Source: Candidatus Omnitrophota bacterium (GTDB lineage: Bacteria; Omnitrophota; Gorgyraeia; Gygaellales; Profunditerraquicolaceae). From it: a DNA stretch of 5,295 nucleotides. A program made the translations under genes and the position numbers. The stretch covers positions 1 through 5,295 of the forward strand of contig JAHISH010000272.1 in assembly GCA_018818365.1 (NCBI GenBank). The letters run 5' to 3'. Below are positions 1-4,314 of the stretch, in pieces. The notes below the pieces were generated by a model. It was not told the DNA's origin and did no database searches. It saw only the letters and a list, made by a program, of their open reading frames with translations. Each line of letters starts with the position of its first letter. Within the stretch, counting starts at the first letter, position 1.

Positions 1-1
1 C

Positions 2-262
2 GATAAGAGGGGGCGTTATTGCAAAGATGTGATCGGCCTGGAGAATGAGAGAGTGCCGGGAGAACCTTTGTTGCGTAAGGTACTTGCAAAGGGCACCGTA
101 ATACTCAAAAGTCCGTCGTTAGAGAAAATAAGGGTACGGACAAAGACCGATCTTTCGCGCGTGCCTTCTGCGCTTCTTGCGACCTATCCCCGGTATCGTT
201 ATCCGGTGGAGGTCAGTGCGCAGTTGAAACAAATGTTAAGGACATTAGCGAATAAACCATAA
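2..262 (+). CDS. pncB: Nicotinate phosphoribosyltransferase, C-terminal fragment (5' end outside window)
   Basis: This is the last 86 codons of a gene that enters from the left edge; the frame is open from base 2, so the GTG at 29 is an internal valine codon and not the start. The family makes nicotinate mononucleotide from nicotinate and PRPP, using ATP, in the cytoplasm (NAD salvage, Preiss-Handler pathway). The visible tail has the features I associate with the PncB2-like branch: a KDVIGLENE segment, then PGEPLL, a KSPSLEKIRVRTKTDLSR stretch, and a closing YPVEVSAQLKQMLRTL. The catalytic core is not in the window, so activity cannot be judged. The stop lies four bases before the LUD-domain gene, which suggests co-transcription. 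The family call rests only on tail similarity recalled from memory; the exact subfamily is uncertain. Confidence 0.8.
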   Translation, partial: DKRGRYCKDVIGLENERVPGEPLLRKVLAKGTVILKSPSLEKIRVRTKTDLSRVPSALLATYPRYRYPVEVSAQLKQMLRTLANKP

Positions 263-266
263 TACT

Positions 267-896
267 ATGGATCAAAGAATAGAGCCGCTTATCCGTAACT
301 TGCAGAAGAGAAATATTCCGGCAGTCTACTGTTCGGATAAAGACTCGGCAGCGCTAAAAGTGGCGGCAATGGTCCCGCAAGAGTGCACCGTAGGCATCTC
401 TGGCTCAGTGACCCTTGATCAGTTAGGGATCGTAAGGCGATTAGAAGCGCGCGGGAATCAAGTATTCAATCAATACAAGCCCGGGATAAGCCGCGATGAG
501 AATCTTCTCTTACGCAGGCAGGGAGCAAGTGCCGATTATTTCTTGGCCAGCGCCAATGCGATTTCCGAAAAAGGGGAATTGGTTTTTTTAAGCGGGTATG
601 GAAATCGTACCGCGGGGATCACCTATGCTTCCGCGGTGATTGTGGTCTGCGGGATTAACAAGATCACTGCGACGCGCGAAGAAGCGTTTAAACGCGCGCG
701 GGAGTATGCGACTCCTCTTAACTGCAAGCGCCTGGGGAATTGGCATACGCCCTGTCTGGCCGACGGGATCTGCCGCCAAGAGATATGTTTCCCGCCGGAG
801 TATAGGCGCATGTGCGCGCAGGTTTTGGTGATCGAGGCGGAAGTGGTGCCGGAGAGACTAAAAGTGGTGTTGGTGGGAGAAAATCTCGGATTTTGA
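267..896 (+). CDS. LUD-domain protein (DUF162, LutC/YkgG-like), short four-cysteine form
   Basis: A 209-residue protein of the LUD superfamily. Diagnostic parts are VGISGSVTLDQLG (42-54), the core SANAISEKGELVFLSGYGNRTAGITYAS (95-122) and VIVVCGINKIT (124-134), followed by VLVGENLGF at the C-terminus. LutC and LutB carry this domain in lactate oxidation, but this stand-alone form of about 210 residues is common in anaerobes and has no established reaction that I know of. Between 153 and 183 lie Cys153, 163, 169, 174 and 183; the last four resemble the TPC-x5-C...C...C pattern of this subfamily and could bind a metal or Fe-S cluster (inference). There are no lutA/lutB partners here, so a lactate role is not supported. 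The gene starts four bases after pncB without a clear Shine-Dalgarno sequence, which fits coupled translation. Its stop codon is inside the following terminator hairpin. Confidence 0.85.
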   Translation: MDQRIEPLIRNLQKRNIPAVYCSDKDSAALKVAAMVPQECTVGISGSVTLDQLGIVRRLEARGNQVFNQYKPGISRDENLLLRRQGASADYFLASANAISEKGELVFLSGYGNRTAGITYASAVIVVCGINKITATREEAFKRAREYATPLNCKRLGNWHTPCLADGICRQEICFPPEYRRMCAQVLVIEAEVVPERLKVVLVGENLGF

Positions 897-934
897 TTTT
901 ATGTGCCTTCAGCGAAACGCATAAAATCATTTTT
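894..934 (+). terminator. Rho-independent terminator after the LUD gene
   Basis: The arms GATTTTATGTG (895-905) and CGCATAAAATC (918-928) form an 11-bp stem with one G-T wobble, and T894-A929 can extend it. The loop is 12 bases (906-917) and five Ts follow (930-934). The left arm includes the last two bases of the LUD stop codon. The stem is AT-rich, so termination may be partial. A run of As complementary to a T tract is not obvious on the left side, so I favour + strand use. Confidence 0.6.
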
Positions 935-960
935 CAAGATACCCATTGGTACGTATACGA

Positions 961-965
961 AAGGA
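961..965 (+). promoter_or_regulatory. Ribosome binding site for the YbaB-like gene
   Basis: AAGGA sits seven bases before the ATG at 973. This decides the start: an in-frame TTG at 946 would add nine residues with no family similarity and would place this site inside the coding sequence. Confidence 0.65.
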
Positions 966-972
966 CGATGAC

Positions 973-1269
973 ATGTTCGACAAAATGAAGGCAATGATGG
1001 ATATGCAGCGCACCATGCAGCAGATGAAACGTGAGCTTGAGAATACCGATTTCAAGATCTCCAGTTCCGACGGCCTGGTCACTATCACTATGACCGGGGC
1101 GCAGGAGGTAAAAGACGTGCGCCTAAAGGATGATTTTTCCGCGTCTCTGAAAGAGCAGCTTGAAAAATCACTAAAAGACGCGTATAATAGAGCCGTCAAA
1201 CATTCACATGAGGTCGCCGCGCAAAAGATGAAAGGGATCACGGGGTTGAATCTCCCGGGCATGATATGA
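973..1269 (+). CDS. YbaB/EbfC family nucleoid-associated protein
   Basis: A 98-residue protein with the full layout of the family. It has a Met-rich amphipathic N-terminal helix (MFDKMKAMMDMQRTMQQMKREL), a beta segment (GLVTITMTGAQEVKDVRL, about 34-51), a second long helix (LKEQLEKSLKDAYNRAVKHSHEVAAQKMKG) and the closing TGLNLPGMI, close to the usual GLxLPGL/M tail. Family members form dimers that bind DNA and associate with the nucleoid. The length is normal (about 100-110). In many bacteria the gene sits between dnaX and recR; here neither is present and it leads a run of hypothetical genes. The ATG at 973 is chosen over the upstream TTG because of the AAGGA site. The stop overlaps the next start (ATGA). 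No clear promoter was found between the terminator at 934 and this gene. Confidence 0.9.
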   Translation: MFDKMKAMMDMQRTMQQMKRELENTDFKISSSDGLVTITMTGAQEVKDVRLKDDFSASLKEQLEKSLKDAYNRAVKHSHEVAAQKMKGITGLNLPGMI

Positions 1270-1460
1270 AGCAATTCGATGACCTGCAGGCAACATATCT
1301 ATATTGTAACCAGTGCGGCGGCTCTATGCCGGTGCGCGAAAAGCTGCTCTTGATTCTTCCTGACGGCTATCTTTTTGAGTATCTCTGTGTGCAGTGCGGG
1401 CAGGTCGTAGGAGATAAAAAGACCAAACTTAAAGACAGCGATAGAATGCTGTTACGATAA
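1266..1460 (+). CDS. Small zinc-ribbon protein of unknown function
   Basis: A 64-residue protein with two CxxCG knuckles: YCNQCGG (Cys14, Cys17) and LCVQCGQ (Cys41, Cys44), 23 residues apart. Between them lies a predicted beta hairpin (LLLILPDGYLFEYL). This is a single four-cysteine zinc ribbon with a short basic tail (KKTKLKDSDRMLLR). I do not recognise a named family. Zinc ribbons of this size bind nucleic acid or a protein partner, but nothing here decides which. The ATG lies in an ATGA overlap with the YbaB-like gene, with no Shine-Dalgarno sequence, so translation is probably coupled; the next gene starts two bases after its stop. The intact frame, the tight overlap and the paired cysteines support a real gene despite its size. 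Confidence 0.8.
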   Translation: MKQFDDLQATYLYCNQCGGSMPVREKLLLILPDGYLFEYLCVQCGQVVGDKKTKLKDSDRMLLR

Positions 1461-1462
1461 AC

Positions 1463-1849
1463 ATGACTAAGAAAAAGAGCTTTTATGCGATGGTTGAAGA
1501 GATCTGCGAGAAAGTCCCGCGCTATAAGCCGGATAGCTATGAGTTTGTGATGCAGGCGCTGCATTTTACCCAAAAAAAGCTTAAACGGCAGACGCATGTC
1601 ACCGGCAAAGAACTTTCCGCGGGGATTCGCGAATATGTGATCGAGCAATATGGCCCGATGGCCAAGACAGTCTTGCAGCACTGGGGTATTATCAAGACCG
1701 AGGATTTCGGGCATATCGTCTTTACGATGGTGGCGCACAAGATGCTTTCTAAGACCGACCAGGATTCTCTTGAAGATTTCAAGGATGTCTTTGATTTCGA
1801 AGAGGCCTTTGGCAATGTGCTAAGGGACAGCCCGATCAATATTAAATAG
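1463..1849 (+). CDS. Minf_1886 / TIGR04138 family protein, function unknown
   Basis: A 128-residue protein that matches, from memory, the conserved family named after Methylacidiphilum Minf_1886 and noted in Planctomycetes and Verrucomicrobia. The conserved blocks are YKPDSYEFVMQAL (21-33), HVTGKELSAGIREY (45-58), YGPMAKTVLQHWGIIKTEDF (63-82) and LSKTDQDSLEDFKDVFDFEE (95-114), in the family's order and at about its usual length. It appears all-helical and soluble, with no signal peptide or membrane segment. No biochemical role is known to me. It begins two bases after the zinc-ribbon stop with no Shine-Dalgarno sequence. The position behind a nucleoid protein and a zinc ribbon hints at a link to nucleic acid handling, but that is only inference. 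The family is the strongest taxonomic marker in the window. Confidence 0.85.
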   Translation: MTKKKSFYAMVEEICEKVPRYKPDSYEFVMQALHFTQKKLKRQTHVTGKELSAGIREYVIEQYGPMAKTVLQHWGIIKTEDFGHIVFTMVAHKMLSKTDQDSLEDFKDVFDFEEAFGNVLRDSPINIK

Positions 1850-1859
1850 CGAGAACCCT

Positions 1860-2333
1860 ATGTTGACTAAGATAAAAAGTTTACTTAAAAACAGGGATTT
1901 CATCAGCGTGGCGACGGCAGATCTATCAGGACGGCCTAATGCCGCGCCCAAATTCCTCCTGAAGATAGAAGATACCGTTATCCATCTTATCGATTATACC
2001 AAGGGCAGGACGTGGGAGAATCTTAAGAACAACCCGCAGGTATCGCTTTCCTTCATGGATACCGAGAGCCTTCACGGATACCAGATAAACGGAAATGTGG
2101 CGATCATTGAGAAGGGGCTGGTATATAAAGCTATTTGCCAAGAGCTTCTGGAGAAAGAGATCGCCCTTTCTACCAAACGGATTCTTGAAGGGGTGACCCA
2201 AGAGAAGGCACATCAGAGTTTTGAAGTAGGGATCAGTGACGAGGTGGTTATTTTCAAGATTACCATCGAGGAGATTATTGAGATCGGGCCAAGCGGCGAA
2301 AAGAAAATAAGCAAAGTAGACGATTTAGTATGA
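1860..2333 (+). CDS. PPOX-type FMN-binding split-barrel family protein
   Basis: A 157-residue protein resembling the pyridoxamine 5'-phosphate oxidase-like split barrel. It shows FISVATADLSGRPNAAPKF (14-32, the first strands with the typical 'ATxDxxGxPxxxP' pattern), a KGRTWENLKNNPQVSLSFMD segment (48-67, the family's 'K..NL..NP.V.L.F' block) and a GYQINGNVAII strand (73-83). These proteins bind FMN, F420 or heme as dimers; the substrate cannot be read from sequence. It is not a full PdxH, since it is short and lacks the PdxH C-terminal region. Its stop overlaps the start of the MetE-like gene (ATGATG), so the two are very likely co-translated, and a shared redox or one-carbon role is possible but unproven. 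Only a weak GAG precedes the ATG. Confidence 0.8.
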   Translation: MLTKIKSLLKNRDFISVATADLSGRPNAAPKFLLKIEDTVIHLIDYTKGRTWENLKNNPQVSLSFMDTESLHGYQINGNVAIIEKGLVYKAICQELLEKEIALSTKRILEGVTQEKAHQSFEVGISDEVVIFKITIEEIIEIGPSGEKKISKVDDLV

Positions 2334-3355
2334 TGCAGGGGCTTGCTACAGGCATTGGAAGTCTACCGCACCGGGATGCCGAACGCGCGGTAGACTTAAT
2401 TTTTGCGACATGTCCGTCGCTTCCGTTCTGGCCGCAGCTTCCTAAACGAAGCGCCAAAGAGGGGATGCTTGCGCAGTTTTGCGAAGGCCTGCCGTGTCTT
2501 CGGGTCAATGAAGAGGGGGTGCGCTTTGATGCCGCAGATAAAGAAGAAGAACTTGAGCAGTTTTACGCCAAGGTTATCGATGCCGAAGAGAATCTCGATT
2601 CTTTCAGGATAAGCCACGATTTCTCGCATGGCCTGTTCGCCTTCAAAAAAAGGTTAGCCGGCGTTGACCATGCGTCGATAGAGCGCATTAAATGCCATAT
2701 TACCGGGCCGTTCACTTTCGCGTCGTCAATCAAGAATGAGAAGAATGTTGCGCTCCTGCATGACCCAATCTTTATGCAGGTGATTGTTAAGGCTTTGATA
2801 ATGAAGGCGCGCTGGCAGCTGCGTTTTTTGAGTGAGTTTCCCCGGGCGATCGTCTTTATCGATGAGCCGTTCTTAAGCTGCTTTGGTTCCGCGTATACGC
2901 CGATCAACAAGGAAGAGGTGGTAAGAGTATTGACTGAACTGACCGAAGGGATCAAGGCTGATGGGGCATTGACCGGGATACACTGCTGCGGCAATACCGA
3001 TTGGTCGATGCTCACCGAGGTTGAGGGAATAGACATTCTCAATGTCGATGTCTACAGTTTCCTTGATAAGTTTGTGCTCTATGCGGAGGCGTTGGGTAAA
3101 TTTCTTGCGCGGGGAGGGATGATCTGCTGGGGGGTTGTGCCGACCCATGGGGGACAAGAGGTTTCGGAAGTAGAGAGCCTGGTGAACCGTATTGAGGAAG
3201 GGATCAAGGTGCTGGTAAGAAAAGGGATCAAGGAAGAGCTTTTGAGAAATAACCTCCTGGTAAGCCCCAGTTGCGGGTTAGGGACTTTGGAGGTTTCGGC
3301 TGCGGAGAATATCTTCAATCTGCTGGCGCGCACCTGCGCATTATTAAGGAAATAG
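2330..3355 (+). CDS. Core MetE-like (UROD/MetE superfamily) methyltransferase
   Basis: A 341-residue single-barrel protein related to the C-terminal catalytic half of cobalamin-independent methionine synthase, without the N-terminal folate-associated half (full MetE is about 750 residues). Visible marks are TGIGSLPH near the N-terminus (MetE 'TTTIGSFPQT'), ITGPFTF (124-130), VFIDEPF (175-181), IHCCGN (His218, Cys220) and SPSCGLGTL (Cys315). His218, Cys220 and Cys315 match the MetE zinc ligands; Asp240 in LNVDVYSF may stand where MetE has the glutamate ligand. Family knowledge: such short 'core' enzymes transfer a methyl group to homocysteine, in studied cases from a corrinoid rather than from methyl-folate. 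HCCGN also resembles the zinc motif of MtaA/MtbA corrinoid methyltransferases, so the substrate could differ. Two ATGs (2330 and 2333) are possible starts; both overlap the PPOX-type stop. Confidence 0.8.
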   Translation: MMQGLATGIGSLPHRDAERAVDLIFATCPSLPFWPQLPKRSAKEGMLAQFCEGLPCLRVNEEGVRFDAADKEEELEQFYAKVIDAEENLDSFRISHDFSHGLFAFKKRLAGVDHASIERIKCHITGPFTFASSIKNEKNVALLHDPIFMQVIVKALIMKARWQLRFLSEFPRAIVFIDEPFLSCFGSAYTPINKEEVVRVLTELTEGIKADGALTGIHCCGNTDWSMLTEVEGIDILNVDVYSFLDKFVLYAEALGKFLARGGMICWGVVPTHGGQEVSEVESLVNRIEEGIKVLVRKGIKEELLRNNLLVSPSCGLGTLEVSAAENIFNLLARTCALLRK

Positions 3356-3397
3356 ATAGTAGTATCCGTCCCCTAAAAGCCCTCCAAATTAAAACAT

Positions 3398-3429
3398 TTG
3401 ACAAAAAGAGAGATTAGTTATACTATAAG
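3398..3429 (+). promoter_or_regulatory. Sigma70-type promoter of the por operon
   Basis: A perfect -35 box TTGACA (3398-3403) is followed after exactly 17 bases by TACTAT (3421-3426). Two better -10 matches overlap it with off-length spacers: TATACT at 3419-3424 (15 bases) and TATAAG at 3424-3429 (20 bases). The region lies in the longest intergenic gap, is locally AT-rich, and is 58-89 bases before the chosen gamma-subunit start. Start of transcription is expected near 3431-3436. An 11-base palindrome, TTATACTATAA (3418-3428), covers the -10 region and could be an operator or chance. Confidence 0.7.
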
Positions 3430-3442
3430 AATCCTGTTTTGC

Positions 3443-3463
3443 CCTCACTTAAAAAAGGTGGGG
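3443..3463 (+). other. Small hairpin in the por leader
   Basis: CCTCACTT (3443-3450) can pair along its whole length with AGGTGGGG (3456-3463), giving 8 bp with two G-T wobbles around an AAAAA loop. No T tract follows, so this is not an intrinsic terminator. It lies just downstream of the expected transcription start and could protect the 5' end of the mRNA or affect translation; it may also be chance. Confidence 0.3.
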
Positions 3464-3487
3464 ATGGAAAGAAAGGTCCGGTTTTGA
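3464..3487 (+). other. Possible 7-codon leader ORF overlapping the gamma-subunit start
   Basis: ATG at 3464 opens a frame coding MERKVRF that ends in TGA at 3485-3487; its last base is the first base of the gamma-subunit ATG (TGATG). AAGGTGGGG lies directly in front of the ATG, but the spacing (about two bases) is short for a good ribosome site. The peptide has no run of any amino acid that would suggest attenuation. It could provide translational coupling, or be fortuitous. Confidence 0.15.
3472..3476 (+). promoter_or_regulatory. Ribosome binding site for the gamma-subunit gene
   Basis: AAAGG lies ten bases before the ATG at 3487. It supports that start over the in-frame TTG at 3439, which would place 16 extra residues without family similarity at the N-terminus and start only a few bases from the -10 box. 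The same AAAGG with ten-base spacing precedes the delta-subunit gene. Confidence 0.45.
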
Positions 3488-4035
3488 TGAAAGAAATTAG
3501 AATACATGCCCGCGCAGGCCAAGGAGCGATTACTACCGCTTCCCTGTTAGGGTATTCCTATTTTAACGCAGGGATGTATCCGTATGCCTTCCCGCACTTT
3601 GGCGCGGCGCGTATGGGTGCTCCGATGAACGCCTTTGTGCGTGTGGATAAGAAACCGGTGCGCCTGCGCAGCCAAATCTATGAACCGGATTACTTGATTA
3701 TTGTTGACCATACGCTGATGCGCGGTTTTAACTGCTTTGCCGGACTTAAGGATAAAGGGATTGCAATTATCAATTCCGATTCCAAGGGGCAGGTTCCTAC
3801 CCTTAAATCAGGGCAGAAGGCATTTGTGCTGCCGGCAAGCGATATTGCGATGAAGACTATAGGGCGCCCTTTGGGGAATACTGCGTTGCTGGGGGCCTTT
3901 GCCGCGGCAACCGAAGAATTTAGTCTTGATACCCTTCTGGAAGTAGTAAAGACACGTTTTAGCGGGAAGATGCAGGAAGGTAATATCGCGGCGGTAAAAG
4001 CCGGATTCGAGTATATAAAGAATAATAAAGGTTAG
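3487..4035 (+). CDS. porG: Pyruvate:ferredoxin oxidoreductase, gamma subunit
   Basis: A 182-residue protein of the 2-oxoacid:ferredoxin oxidoreductase gamma family. It shows IRIHARAGQGAITTASLLG (4-22), the family's N-terminal block, although the common 'GRGGQG' reads ARAGQG here. It continues with YAFPHFGAARMGAPMNAFVRV, RLRSQIYEPDYLIIVD, and a Gly-rich NTALLGAFAAAT segment. In the holoenzyme this cytoplasmic subunit helps form the CoA-binding part of the enzyme that turns pyruvate and CoA into acetyl-CoA, CO2 and two reduced ferredoxins. It is the first gene after the promoter at 3398; delta follows after six bases and alpha after that. The pyruvate assignment comes mainly from the alpha subunit; the gamma subunit alone would also fit related 2-oxoacid enzymes. 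Confidence 0.9.
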   Translation: MKEIRIHARAGQGAITTASLLGYSYFNAGMYPYAFPHFGAARMGAPMNAFVRVDKKPVRLRSQIYEPDYLIIVDHTLMRGFNCFAGLKDKGIAIINSDSKGQVPTLKSGQKAFVLPASDIAMKTIGRPLGNTALLGAFAAATEEFSLDTLLEVVKTRFSGKMQEGNIAAVKAGFEYIKNNKG

Positions 4036-4041
4036 AACGTT

Positions 4042-4314
4042 ATGTTTGGACCGTTAACAGTAGATCCGAAGAAGAGTAAGGGCGGTAAGACCGGTGCCTG
4101 GAGGATCCAGGTTCGTCCGCAGTACCTGCAGAAGAATTGCATTGCCTGCAAGATGTGCGTCTTGGTCTGTCCCGAAGGGTGCGTCAGCGGAAAAGAAAAG
4201 AATGCTTTTTTCACCGATTATACCTATTGTAAGGGGTGCGGGCTTTGCGCGTTTGTCTGTCCTAAGAAAGATATCGTGATGGTTGAAGAGAAGAATCAAG
4301 AGGAGAAGAAGTGA
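4042..4314 (+). CDS. porD: Pyruvate:ferredoxin oxidoreductase, delta subunit (2x[4Fe-4S] ferredoxin)
   Basis: A 90-residue ferredoxin-like subunit with two CxxCxxCxxxCP clusters: Cys33, 36, 39, 43 and Cys63, 66, 69, 73. Each should hold one [4Fe-4S] centre, and together they carry electrons from the thiamine site to external ferredoxin. The N-terminal GKTGAWRIQVRPQY stretch matches the 'TGxWRxxRPV' lead typical of PorD and separates it from free ferredoxins. Cys47, in CPEGC, is an extra cysteine that is not needed for either cluster. The tail is very charged (VEEKNQEEKK). The gene starts six bases after porG, with AAAGG ten bases upstream of the ATG. Its stop TGA overlaps the GTG start of porA, and its last codons carry the porA ribosome site. 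Confidence 0.93.
   Translation: MFGPLTVDPKKSKGGKTGAWRIQVRPQYLQKNCIACKMCVLVCPEGCVSGKEKNAFFTDYTYCKGCGLCAFVCPKKDIVMVEEKNQEEKK
4301..4305 (+). promoter_or_regulatory. Ribosome binding site for the alpha-subunit gene
   Basis: AGGAG lies five bases before the GTG at 4311, inside the end of porD. It is the best Shine-Dalgarno match in the window and settles the non-ATG start of porA. Confidence 0.75.

Noticed and set aside
893..927. Possible promoter TTGATT (893-898) with TAAAAT (922-927)
   Set aside because: The spacer is 23 bases, too long for sigma70, and both boxes fall within the terminator stem.
946..972. TTG start for the YbaB-like gene adding nine residues
   Set aside because: The extension is not family-like and would contain the AAGGA site that serves the ATG at 973.
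927..1274. Open frame of 115 codons on the - strand opposite the YbaB-like gene
   Set aside because: It is Cys/Ser/Phe-rich, matches no family I know, and lies exactly opposite a well-conserved gene; it is a shadow.
2563..3042. Open frame of 159 codons on the - strand inside the MetE-like gene
   Set aside because: The + strand frame carries all the conserved MetE motifs; the - strand product shows no family features and no ribosome site.
2945..3236. Three copies of GGGATCAAGG in the MetE-like gene
   Set aside because: They are in-frame Gly-Ile-Lys codons with uneven spacing in helices; codon preference explains them better than a repeat element.
3356..3397. Terminator after the MetE-like gene
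   Set aside because: No stem of useful length followed by a T tract could be found before the por promoter.
3439..3486. TTG start for the gamma subunit adding 16 residues
   Set aside because: It begins almost at the -10 box, the added Lys/Gly-rich residues do not match the family, and AAAGG plus ATG at 3487 fit better.
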